From contig SVKY01000018.1 of the NCBI GenBank assembly GCA_015068235.1, positions 1 to 38,514 of the forward strand: a stretch of DNA of 38,514 nt. Reading direction: 5' to 3'. Source of the stretch: Oscillospiraceae bacterium (GTDB taxonomy: Bacteria > Bacillota > Clostridia > Oscillospirales > Oscillospiraceae). Both the position numbers and the translations under genes were made by a program. The notes beneath the pieces were generated by a model. The model did no database searches. It was not told where the DNA came from and saw only the letters and a program-made list of their open reading frames with translations. Positions 7,309 through 13,117 of this stretch are shown piece after piece (the stretch's first letter is position 1; each line of letters begins with the position of its first letter).

Positions 7309-7329
7309 TGGTGTCCAACTTGGACACCA
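7309..7329. promoter_or_regulatory. Palindrome site B (candidate parS or operator)
   Basis: A perfect palindrome with 10-bp arms around one central base: GGTGTCCAACTTGGACACC at 7310-7328 flanked by T and A. It lies between the membrane-protein gene and the repressor promoter. With a 1-base centre it cannot form a stable RNA hairpin, so it is more likely a protein-binding site. Confidence 0.7.
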
Positions 7330-7373
7330 GATTAGATTTGTATGAAGATATGCGACATTGTTTGTAACTGCAG

Positions 7374-7459
7374 TATAATTCGAAAAAACGAATTTGTCAA
7401 GCGTTAAAAATACACAAAATCGAATTTTATACATATTTCACAATTCGAAAGGGCGAATC
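7374..7459 (+). promoter_or_regulatory. Repressor promoter with two inverted-repeat operators
   Basis: TATAAT at 7374-7379 is followed by two copies of the inverted repeat ATTCG-N6-CGAAT: 7377-7394 with A6 centre (outer AATT complete) and 7442-7459 with AAAGGG centre. A half site CGAATTTT lies between them at 7421. The second copy overlaps the ribosome-binding zone of the XRE gene at 7462. The arrangement suggests autorepression. Confidence 0.6.
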
Positions 7460-7461
7460 TT

Positions 7462-7866
7462 ATGTTTTTTGACCAACTCAAACAGTTGTGTGCGATGAAG
7501 GGAACAACTCCTACAGCTTTGGCTCGCGATCTTGGAATCAGCACATCGAACGTGACTTCGTGGAAGAATGGATCGAGTCCTAAACTGGATATGGTTTTGC
7601 GATTGGCCAGTGCATTGGATGTCCCAATCGGTTATTTTGCCGGCGAGGATGATGCGGAGATTCGCAAGTCCTCGGAGTTAAGTGAGGACGAGGCAGAACT
7701 GCTTGACGTTTACAGGCAGCTTCGGATATCGGGAAAACGTCAAATATTTGGGAAAGCATATGAGCTTCTCGATGCCCAGAAAACACCCCCGGAAGGTGGC
7801 GAAGATGACTCGTCGCCTGACATTGGTGTGGTTGCTCCTATATTGGAGCGAAGAATAAAAAAATAG
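7462..7866 (+). CDS. XRE-family repressor
   Basis: A 134-residue protein with a clear N-terminal HTH (residues 7-62: KGTTPTALARDLGISTSNVTSWKNG). An acidic segment and a C-terminal helix (SEDEAELLDVYRQLRI) follow, as in short CI-like repressors. It lacks a LexA-type protease domain, so induction would not be by RecA-driven self-cleavage. ATG 7462 follows GAAAGGG. Two ATTCG-N6-CGAAT operators lie immediately upstream. Palindrome site C begins at the base after its stop codon. Confidence 0.92.
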   Translation: MFFDQLKQLCAMKGTTPTALARDLGISTSNVTSWKNGSSPKLDMVLRLASALDVPIGYFAGEDDAEIRKSSELSEDEAELLDVYRQLRISGKRQIFGKAYELLDAQKTPPEGGEDDSSPDIGVVAPILERRIKK

Positions 7867-7885
7867 GGTGTCCAATTTGGACACC
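7867..7885. promoter_or_regulatory. Palindrome site C (candidate parS or operator)
   Basis: Perfect GGTGTCCAATTTGGACACC beginning at the base after the repressor stop codon TAG and ending 15 bp before the next ATG. Bound protein here could affect transcription of the BRCT gene. The in-frame GTG within it is unlikely to be a start, because ATG 7901 has AAAGAGGT upstream. Confidence 0.65.
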
Positions 7886-7900
7886 GAAAGAGGTAGCCTT

Positions 7901-8800
7901 ATGAAAGAATTGAATGAATACAGGGGCTTTATGCAACGAGAGGAATTGCATAAAGCGCTAAATACACTCGTCGGGATACTCGAAGGTGTTGCCGCAGACG
8001 GAAATGTAACTGAGGCAGAGAGCGAGGAGGTAAAGAATTGGTATGATTTGCACCGTTCATTGCTTGATGTTCATCCCTTTAATCAAATTTTCCCTTTAAT
8101 TGAAACAGCCTTTGCTGATGGTCACATAGATATTGAGGAAGCTCAGGATGTACTATGGCTATGTCGAAAGTTTACAGATGAAGATGCATACGGTCTATAT
8201 TTTAACTTGGTCACAAGCAAAATTCAGAAGCTTGAGGGAATGTTGCAGGGTATGTTGTCAGACGGGGCTATCAGCGATAGTGAACTGAAACAGCTCAATG
8301 ATTGGCTTAACGAGAATGATGATCTAAGTGGTACATATCCTTTTGATGAAATTTACAGTTTACTTTTGTGCGCAAAAGAAGATGGCGTAATTTCAGACGA
8401 TGAACGGAATATGCTTAAAGCTTTTTTTGCCAACTTCGTGGACACTCGTGAGTCATACAATATCCACGAGGATGAAGTCAAGAAGTTGCAAGAGGAATAT
8501 TGTGTGAATGGTATATGCGCAATTTGTCCGGAGATCACATTCGAGAATAAAAACTTCTGCTTCACCGGAGAGTCTAAAAGAGCAGAACGATATGAGATCG
8601 CTGCACTTGTAGAGAAAAAAGGGGCGCATTTCTTTAATGGGGTCAGTCGAAAGATAGACTATTTGGTGGTCGGCGGGAACGGAAATCCATGCTGGGCATT
8701 CTCTTGTTATGGTCGAAAGGTTGAGCAAGCAATGCAGCTCCGTAAGCAAGGATATAAAATAATAATCGTCCACGAGAACGATTTTTGGGACGAAGTATAA
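7901..8800 (+). CDS. Acidic helical-repeat protein with C-terminal BRCT domain
   Basis: A 299-residue protein. Residues 1-200 contain repeated acidic modules resembling TerB-like or EF-hand-like units: GVAADGNVTEAESEEV, AFADGHIDIEEAQDV, GMLSDGAISDSELKQL and AKEDGVISDDERNML, about 45 residues apart. Residues about 215-299 form a BRCT domain like that of NAD-dependent DNA ligase (FCFTGESKRAERYEIAALVE, later IDYLVVGGNGN and VEQAMQLRKQGYKIIIV). BRCT domains bind DNA ends or phosphoproteins. The start is ATG 7901; the frame extends to GTG 7868 only through the palindrome. It precedes an exonuclease gene by 30 bp, probably one operon with a DNA-transaction role. The exact function is unknown. Confidence 0.88.
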   Translation: MKELNEYRGFMQREELHKALNTLVGILEGVAADGNVTEAESEEVKNWYDLHRSLLDVHPFNQIFPLIETAFADGHIDIEEAQDVLWLCRKFTDEDAYGLYFNLVTSKIQKLEGMLQGMLSDGAISDSELKQLNDWLNENDDLSGTYPFDEIYSLLLCAKEDGVISDDERNMLKAFFANFVDTRESYNIHEDEVKKLQEEYCVNGICAICPEITFENKNFCFTGESKRAERYEIAALVEKKGAHFFNGVSRKIDYLVVGGNGNPCWAFSCYGRKVEQAMQLRKQGYKIIIVHENDFWDEV

Positions 8801-8830
8801 GGTCTTGCTCTTGCTGACGAGGTGCTTCTA

Positions 8831-9715
8831 ATGTGTTCAATCATAGTTTTTTGGGTTATTGCTTTGATCGTCCTTGCTGTCATTGCGTATTGTTTTTTTG
8901 GTTGGATAGGAGTAGTCGGAATTATCATAATTTTGGTGGTATCCTGGCTTTCAAAACCCAAAGAAACAACCAAGGAAGATACCAAGGATACGCCGCAAGC
9001 TTTACGACAGGAAAATGCGCAAGTAAATATCCCAGTTAAAAGAGATACGGAGTTCTTAAATGAGATTGCTTCAATTCCCTCTGCAGAAATTGTTTTAGGA
9101 GGTCCCAAAATTTCTGCACGAACCCTTGATGATCTACCATCAATTAAGTTCAATAACATCACAATAAAGACTAATTTGAACACAATTTCGGATTATGTTG
9201 TTGTTGACATAGAAACTACTGGGGTTACCCCAGATTCGAAGATCGTGGAATTATCTGCGATTCGTTTCGAAAACTTTCAACCGGTAGAGAAGTTTAGCAC
9301 TCTGATCAACCCTGAATGTGCGATTCCTTGGCAGGCGACCATAGTAAACAATATTACAGATGCTATGGTAGCAAATGCCCCCAAAATAGAAGAAGTAATA
9401 TCATCGTACCAAGATTTCATTGGTGCAAGAACCATAGTTGGTCACAATTTGTTGTTTGATCTGAAGTTCCTCTATGTTGCTGGACTTGATTTTGCTCTTC
9501 CGAAACAGCGACTCTATGACACACTAAAATTAGCAAAAACGGTTTTGCCACGAACCTGCTACGCAGGAGACAAGGAGAAATCTGTAAAAAATTACAAATT
9601 AGGGACTCTATGTGACTATTATGCTATCAATGTCTCGCAAGCACATAGGGCTTGCTCAGATTGCCTTGCTACCGGAAAACTGTTTGAAAAATTGGCAAAG
9701 GCAAAAATGCAATAA
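8831..9715 (+). CDS. Membrane-anchored DnaQ-like (DEDDh) 3'-5' exonuclease
   Basis: A 294-residue protein. Residues 3-40 are strongly hydrophobic, forming one or two membrane helices (MCSIIVFWVIALIVLAVIAY), followed by a Lys/Thr-rich linker. Residues about 120-290 are an RNase T/DnaQ exonuclease: Exo I VVVDIETTG, Exo II GHNLLFDLKF, Exo III HRACSDCLAT, completing the D-E-D-H-D set. ATG 8831 follows GACGAGGTG; GTG 8822 overlaps that site. Membrane attachment is unusual for this family and suggests action on DNA at the envelope, for example incoming DNA or cell-division sites. It pairs with the BRCT gene upstream and ends next to palindrome site D. Confidence 0.9.
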   Translation: MCSIIVFWVIALIVLAVIAYCFFGWIGVVGIIIILVVSWLSKPKETTKEDTKDTPQALRQENAQVNIPVKRDTEFLNEIASIPSAEIVLGGPKISARTLDDLPSIKFNNITIKTNLNTISDYVVVDIETTGVTPDSKIVELSAIRFENFQPVEKFSTLINPECAIPWQATIVNNITDAMVANAPKIEEVISSYQDFIGARTIVGHNLLFDLKFLYVAGLDFALPKQRLYDTLKLAKTVLPRTCYAGDKEKSVKNYKLGTLCDYYAINVSQAHRACSDCLATGKLFEKLAKAKMQ

Positions 9716-9734
9716 GGTGTCCAACTTGGACACG
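9716..9734. promoter_or_regulatory. Palindrome site D (candidate parS or operator)
   Basis: GGTGTCCAACTTGGACACG, one mismatch in the outermost base, starting immediately after the exonuclease stop codon TAA. Like site C it abuts a stop codon. Confidence 0.6.
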
Positions 9735-9740
9735 ATAGAA

Positions 9741-9770
9741 AAACCGCCCCCATTCGGAGGCGGTATGCTT
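9741..9770 (+). terminator. Probable terminator after the exonuclease gene
   Basis: Stem ACCGCC (9743-9748) with GGCGGT (9759-9764) and a 10-base loop, followed by ATGCTTT. The T-tract is short. It separates the converging exonuclease and hicB genes. Confidence 0.45.
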
Positions 9771-10165
9771 TAAGCATCAGCAAGGTTCAGTTCGTTTTTC
9801 AATGCCTTCTGTAATACTGCGGAAACGTTAATGCCGGCGCGTTCTGCTGCAGCATCGAGCCAGCAGGGGAGCGAAACATTGCGGCGGACAGTTCTCATGT
9901 CATGCCTGCGCCGATAGTCTGTAAAATCAACATCAACATAAGCAAGAATGTCACAATCCTCAAGCGTTAACTGCGCAGAGGGTGAAGGTTTTGGCAAAGC
10001 TTCGCCATCCTCTTCCATGTCAATTCCCATGAGGCCGATGGCGTCACGTGCCATCATGATTGCTTCTGCAAAATCAATTCCTTGCGTATTGATCTGAAAG
10101 TCCGGGATATATCCGACAAAGCAACCGTCGGACTTCTGAAAAATCACCGGATAAACCTCCTTCAT
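9770..10165 (-). CDS. hicB: HicB-family antitoxin
   Basis: A 131-residue protein. The N-terminal half is the partial RNase-H fold of HicB (YPVIFQKSDGCFVGYIPDF, then AMMARDAIGLMGIDMEEDG). The C-terminal 45 residues form a DNA-binding ribbon-helix-helix-like domain (RRNVSLPCWLDAAAERAGIN). It neutralises HicA, and the pair autoregulates. It lies 67 bp downstream of hicA, the usual toxin-first order. A ribosome site AAAGGGG precedes ATG 10165. It probably stabilises the element in the host. Confidence 0.93.
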   Translation of the reverse strand: MKEVYPVIFQKSDGCFVGYIPDFQINTQGIDFAEAIMMARDAIGLMGIDMEEDGEALPKPSPSAQLTLEDCDILAYVDVDFTDYRRRHDMRTVRRNVSLPCWLDAAAERAGINVSAVLQKALKNELNLADA

Positions 10166-10232
10166 AATAATACCCCTTTCTCATTTAATCAAGGTTTGCC
10201 TTTCTGATTTATATTTCCCGAAGGGTGGGGAC

Positions 10233-10406
10233 TTATTTCAGTCCCCGTCTTCGGATGATTGTTTTTGCCAAGAGTTCTGCAATTTCCTTGTGCCTCGGAA
10301 CGGCCTCTCGATCTTTGCCGTTGGTGTAGATGTCGTGATCTCCACCGTGCCGCTTTAGGTACCAACCATTCCGCTCAAGGATTTCTATGAGGTCTTTTCT
10401 TTTCAT
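10233..10406 (-). CDS. hicA: HicA-family mRNA interferase toxin
   Basis: A 57-residue protein starting MKRKDLIEILERNGWYLKR, then HGGDHDIYTNG and a basic tail. This is the double-stranded RNA-binding-like HicA fold, with the catalytic His in RHGGDH. HicA toxins cleave mRNA when HicB is lost. AAGGAGG precedes ATG 10406. The gene end overlaps a hairpin GGGGAC-TTATTTCA-GTCCCC, which may tune toxin and antitoxin expression. The promoter lies at 10430-10458. Confidence 0.93.
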   Translation of the reverse strand: MKRKDLIEILERNGWYLKRHGGDHDIYTNGKDREAVPRHKEIAELLAKTIIRRRGLK

Positions 10407-10428
10407 ATATCGACCTCCTTTCTGTTAA

Positions 10429-10483
10429 TATTATACACATTATTTACACATTTGTCAATACCTAAATACACATTTTTTACACA
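10429..10483 (-). promoter_or_regulatory. hicAB promoter with four helically phased repeats, shared with the integrase
   Basis: On the minus strand TTGACA (10453-10458) and TATAAT (10430-10435) are 17 bp apart. Four direct repeats TACACA begin at 10434, 10445, 10467 and 10478, spaced 11, 22 and 11 bp, so all lie on one face of the helix. Two fall in the hicAB promoter spacer and two directly upstream of the integrase ribosome site. HicB is the obvious candidate ligand. Confidence 0.7.
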
Positions 10484-10501
10484 AAAATTACGGGAGGGCT
10501 T

Positions 10502-11551
10502 ATGAAGATCCCAAAAGCTATACAGCTAAAAAATGGAGAGTGGGTTGTCAGGCTTCGTCTTGACGGACAGCCAATCCACGTAAAGAATTACAACAAGTCT
10601 AAAGCGGAAAAAGAAGCACAGCTCATCAAGGCAGAATACGAAAAATCAAAACACCTTGAGCAACGCTTGATTAAACAGCCGACGCTGCGAGTTGCGATCG
10701 ATCTCTACATCGCCGAGCGGCAAAACAGCGTCTCACCTGCCACCATCCGCACCTACCGGACAATCCAAAAATGCCGTTTTCAAAGCGTCATGGATCGCCG
10801 TTTGGAGACGATCCATGAAAGTGAGTGGCAAGGCATTATAGATGACGAGTATGCCCGACTATCTGCAAAAACGGTAAAAACCTCATGGGGCTTAATCAAA
10901 TCAGTCCTTGACGCAAATAAAATGCCATATCCCAAAAAGCTCACCTTACTCCGTGAGGCATCAAAAAAAGAAGCCTCGTGGCTCGAACCGGATGATATCA
11001 AAAAATTTGTAAAAGCAGCAAAAGACGACCCATACTGCATCCCGATGCTCTTGGCGTTGATGTCGATGCGCATCGCCGAGATTGATGCGCTACGCTGGGA
11101 AGACATCTCCCCTAATGCTGATTTTATCCAAACGAACGGAACACGGGTAATGGACGAGCATCACCATTGGGTACAAAAGGATCTGGAAAAAACAAGGGAA
11201 TCCTCCAGAAATGTACCTCTCCTGATTCCGGAGCTGCGAGAAGCAATTAAGCAACAGCATAAGGGCACCGGAAAACTGCTTGATGCCCATCAGATGACTC
11301 TGCGCCGTGCAGTAGAGCGCACCTGCAAAAAAGCCGGTGTGCCGGTTGTAACCGTCCACCAACTTCGGCATAGCTTTGCATCATTATCTGCGCATTTAAG
11401 GATTCCAAAAGAAATCAGTATGGAAATCGGTGGTTGGTCGAACGATAAGACTATGGATGCAATTTATACGCACATCTGCAGATCTGATATAGAGCGTTAC
11501 AAAAACGAAATGTGGCAATTTTACAACAAAACAAAAGCTGCAAAAAAATAA
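10502..11551 (+). CDS. Tyrosine recombinase (integrase) of the tRNA-Ser element
   Basis: A 349-residue phage-type integrase. It has an N-terminal AP2-like arm-binding region (residues 1-60), a SAM-like core-binding domain (about 60-155) and a catalytic domain. Visible catalytic residues are R190 (LMSMRIAEIDAL), H286 and R289 (HQLRHS), W312 in the final H/W position (GGWSND) and the nucleophile Y322 (YTH). GGGAGG precedes ATG 10502. It reads toward the 3' end of tRNA-Ser(GCU), the likely attachment site. Confidence 0.95.
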   Translation: MKIPKAIQLKNGEWVVRLRLDGQPIHVKNYNKSKAEKEAQLIKAEYEKSKHLEQRLIKQPTLRVAIDLYIAERQNSVSPATIRTYRTIQKCRFQSVMDRRLETIHESEWQGIIDDEYARLSAKTVKTSWGLIKSVLDANKMPYPKKLTLLREASKKEASWLEPDDIKKFVKAAKDDPYCIPMLLALMSMRIAEIDALRWEDISPNADFIQTNGTRVMDEHHHWVQKDLEKTRESSRNVPLLIPELREAIKQQHKGTGKLLDAHQMTLRRAVERTCKKAGVPVVTVHQLRHSFASLSAHLRIPKEISMEIGGWSNDKTMDAIYTHICRSDIERYKNEMWQFYNKTKAAKK

Positions 11552-11590
11552 ACCATCGATGAACCGAAATGCAGCAAAAAAACTTGTTCC

Positions 11591-11653
11591 CGATTGCAAA
11601 TGCGATTGCAAATTTCTTAAATAATTGTTTTAGCGATTAAATAATTGTTTTAG
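11591..11653. repeat. Two pairs of direct repeats beside the attachment region
   Basis: CGATTGCAAAT occurs at 11591-11601 and 11603-11613. TTAAATAATTGTTTTAG occurs at 11617-11633 and 11637-11653, a 20-bp period. They lie between the integrase stop and the tRNA, the place for arm-type integrase or excisionase sites. Confidence 0.65.
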
Positions 11654-11719
11654 AAAGTTGGATTTTTGCTCCAAACTAAAATCGTTCAAAAAGCCTCCAA
11701 ACCATTGAAAATACAAGAA

Positions 11720-11749
11720 AATCCCGTATTTCTCAAGAAATACGGGATT
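11720..11749 (-). terminator. Intrinsic terminator of the tRNA-Ser pair
   Basis: A perfect 14-bp stem (11720-11733 with 11736-11749, AATCCCGTATTTCT arm). On the minus strand it is followed by TTTTCTTG, and on the plus strand by a shorter T-run, so it may act in both directions. Confidence 0.8.
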
Positions 11750-11757
11750 AAACTTTT

Positions 11758-11849
11758 TGGCGGAGTGAGAGAGATTTGAACTCTCGCGTGCTTTTTAGAC
11801 ACCTACTCCCTTAGCAGGGGAGCCCCTTCGGCCTCTTGGGTATCACTCC
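11758..11849 (-). tRNA. tRNA-Ser(GCU)
   Basis: A 92-nt class II tRNA with acceptor GGAGTGA/TCACTCC, discriminator G, encoded CCA (11758-11760), a long variable arm and anticodon loop CTGCTAA giving GCT. Its 3' end adjoins the integrase side of the element, so it is the likely attB. Confidence 0.97.
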
Positions 11850-11881
11850 GAATCAAAAGCTACAATATTCATTTTGGAGAG

Positions 11882-11970
11882 TGGCGGAGAGAGTGGGATT
11901 CGAACCCACGGCGCATTGCTGCGTCACTGGTTTTCAAGACCAGCTCCTTAAACCGCTCGGACATCTCTCC
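11882..11970 (-). tRNA. tRNA-Ser(UGA)
   Basis: An 89-nt class II tRNA with acceptor GGAGAGA/TCTCTCC, encoded CCA (11882-11884), a long variable arm and anticodon loop CTTGAAA giving TGA. It is the first gene of the tRNA-Ser pair. Confidence 0.97.
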
Positions 11971-11985
11971 GAATCAAGCGTAGAT

Positions 11986-12014
11986 ATTCTATCATGCAAA
12001 TTCAATTTTGTCAA
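11986..12014 (-). promoter_or_regulatory. Promoter of the tRNA-Ser pair
   Basis: On the minus strand TTGACA (12009-12014) and TAGAAT (11986-11991) are spaced 17 bp, about 15 bp upstream of tRNA-Ser(UGA). Confidence 0.8.
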
Positions 12015-12017
12015 CCA

Positions 12018-12608
12018 TTAAAGTGTAATTTTTCTTTTTTCTTTCAAAATCATTTCGCTGACCCGAAAAAACAGGATGCCACTTAGGATGACCGGCCACA
12101 AACCGGCATGCCAAACACAGGTCAAATAGCAAGAAGCAGCAAGTATGCCGCTGATACAAAGCAAGCCAATTACGTGCTCTAAAATCTCAGCTGCAACGGA
12201 AGGCAGCATTATGTGAAGCATGGCGTGTAGAATGCGCCCACCATCGAGCGGATAGATCGGCAGTAAATTATATGCGACCAAGACAAAATTCATAAATGCA
12301 AGATTCGGATTTGTTTTTGAGGAAAAGAAAAGCAACATAAGATTGACCAATGGTCCGGAAATGGCAACAAGAATTTCTTGAAAATATGACATCGGAGCGG
12401 ACGCGATCTCAGCCCCACTCATGCGTAGCTTAATGCTATGTATCTCAACTTTGTACAAGCGCAGCGTAATCAGATGCCCCATTTCATGGAGGATACCCGA
12501 CAGCAAAAAAGGGCTAAAGGTGTGCAATGGATCAAAATAGTAGTATGCACATAAAAATGCAACAAACGCCGGAGAAACGTCAATCCGTTTGCGCATTGAA
12601 CAAGCCAT
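12018..12608 (-). CDS. M50-family intramembrane metalloprotease (SpoIVFB-like)
   Basis: A 196-residue multi-pass membrane protein. The zinc motif HEMGH (in SGILHEMGHLI, about residue 45) and the second metal motif LDGGR (IYPLDGGRIL, about 122) define a site-2 protease. The hydrophobic segments suggest about six membrane helices. Such enzymes cut membrane-bound regulators; SpoIVFB processes pro-sigma-K in sporulation. I chose ATG 12608, which follows GGAGG; the longer frame to 12707 reads through the upstream gene. It overlaps the preceding small membrane-protein gene by 29 bp, so the two may function together. Confidence 0.9.
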   Translation of the reverse strand: MACSMRKRIDVSPAFVAFLCAYYYFDPLHTFSPFLLSGILHEMGHLITLRLYKVEIHSIKLRMSGAEIASAPMSYFQEILVAISGPLVNLMLLFFSSKTNPNLAFMNFVLVAYNLLPIYPLDGGRILHAMLHIMLPSVAAEILEHVIGLLCISGILAASCYLTCVWHAGLWPVILSGILFFRVSEMILKEKRKITL

Positions 12609-12819
12609 CGCAAAAAACCTCCATTGCTTTTTTCGCACCTTCTCCATTGTTGAAAGCATCGTACATTTCCGAAAATGCGGCAGCCACACCCGAATCACGA
12701 GTTCCACCGATCCACTCCCCTATTGCTTTGCCTATTTCTGGCACAAACTTTTTCAGCGCGAAAAAAATTGCGATCAGAAAGATACACTGCACGAGTTTTC
12801 TCCTTAAAAAACGGAACAC
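12580..12819 (-). CDS. Small membrane protein upstream of the M50 protease
   Basis: About 79 residues from GTG 12819 (GAGGTG, 6 bases upstream); GTG 12828 is an alternative in the same frame. A basic start and one hydrophobic helix (CIFLIAIFFAL) are followed by a soluble, partly acidic tail. No family is recognised. The overlap with the protease gene suggests translational coupling; it could be a partner or regulator, as SpoIVFA is for SpoIVFB, but there is no sequence evidence of homology. Confidence 0.72.
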   Translation of the reverse strand: MFRFLRRKLVQCIFLIAIFFALKKFVPEIGKAIGEWIGGTRDSGVAAAFSEMYDAFNNGEGAKKAMEVFCDGLFNAQTD

Positions 12820-12874
12820 AAAGCTCACCTCGCAGATATTTTATGGTGTTTTTGCTAAATTTATTCTTTTATGC

Positions 12875-12902
12875 TTGACAAATCGAAAAAGCGTGATATA
12901 AT
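12875..12902 (+). promoter_or_regulatory. tRNA-Pro promoter
   Basis: TTGACA (12875-12880) and TATAAT (12897-12902) with a 16-bp spacer, 11 bp upstream of the tRNA. Confidence 0.85.
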
Positions 12903-12913
12903 ATCAATGCTTT

Positions 12914-12990
12914 CGGGGTGTGGCGAAGTTTGGTATCGCGCTTGGTTCGGGACCAAGAGGCCTCGGGTTCAAATCCCGACACTCCGACCA
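12914..12990 (+). tRNA. tRNA-Pro(CGG)
   Basis: A 77-nt tRNA with acceptor CGGGGTG/CACTCCG, anticodon stem CTTGG/CCAAG, loop TTCGGGA giving CGG, and encoded CCA. Its last 23 bp are duplicated at 21006-21028, so it is the attachment site of the following element, which restores the tRNA end on integration. Confidence 0.97.
12968..12990 (+). repeat. attL: 23-bp core at the tRNA-Pro 3' end
   Basis: The 23 bp from TTCAAATCC to TCCGACCA are identical to 21006-21028. Flanking bases differ at both ends, so the shared core is exactly 23 bp. Confidence 0.95.
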
Positions 12991-12997
12991 AAAGAAT

Positions 12998-13032
12998 TAC
13001 CCAGTATTCGTTATGAGTACTGGGTATTTTCT
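12998..13032 (+). terminator. Terminator after tRNA-Pro, supplied by the element
   Basis: Stem TACCCAGTA (12998-13006) with TACTGGGTA (13018-13026), then TTTTCTTT. It replaces the native terminator, which was displaced to 21032. Confidence 0.85.
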
Positions 13033-13073
13033 TTATATTTGACAGTGTTTTGTTGTTGAATTGTTGAAAAATA

Positions 13074-13103
13074 GGAAACAGAGCTTCTTCTGTTTCCCTT
13101 TTA
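13074..13103 (-). terminator. Bidirectional terminator after the sigma-factor gene
   Basis: Stem GGAAACAGA (13074-13082) with TCTGTTTCC (13089-13097). On the minus strand it is followed by TATTTTT, on the plus strand by CTTTTATTTT. Confidence 0.75.
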
Positions 13104-13117
13104 TTTTCCCTTGCAGA

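Larger units (their letters stand above)
7113..7461. other. Regulatory intergenic region before the XRE repressor
   Basis: 349 bp without a well-supported gene. It holds palindrome site B (7309-7329), the shared 14-mer TGCGACATTGTTTG (7351-7364), a -10 box and two inverted-repeat operators (listed separately). A minus-strand frame from about 7290 starts METQIAIHFGILLGAG and is hydrophobic, but it has only a weak ribosome site and reads deep into the antisense of the preceding gene, so it is not called. Confidence 0.6.
1..11757. mobile_element. Integrative element or prophage in tRNA-Ser(GCU), right part only
   Basis: The stretch from the left edge to the 3' end of tRNA-Ser(GCU) carries the genes of one mobile element: tyrosine integrase next to the tRNA, repressor and HTH regulators, replication initiator, DnaB-type helicase, ParA/ParB and hicAB. 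No conjugation or virion gene is visible, so prophage, phage-plasmid and conjugative element cannot be told apart. The outer attachment site lies left of the window. The right boundary is inferred from the integrase position and the tRNA 3' end, not from a visible duplicate. Confidence 0.75.

Noticed and set aside
6688..7434. Minus-strand 248-residue frame, possible hydrophobic small protein METQIAIHFG...
   Set aside because: Only the first 40 residues look protein-like, the ribosome site is weak, and the rest is the antisense of a well-supported plus-strand gene.
7310..7885. GGTGTCC palindromes as RNA terminators
   Set aside because: The arms meet with a single central base, which leaves no proper hairpin loop, and there are no T-runs after them.
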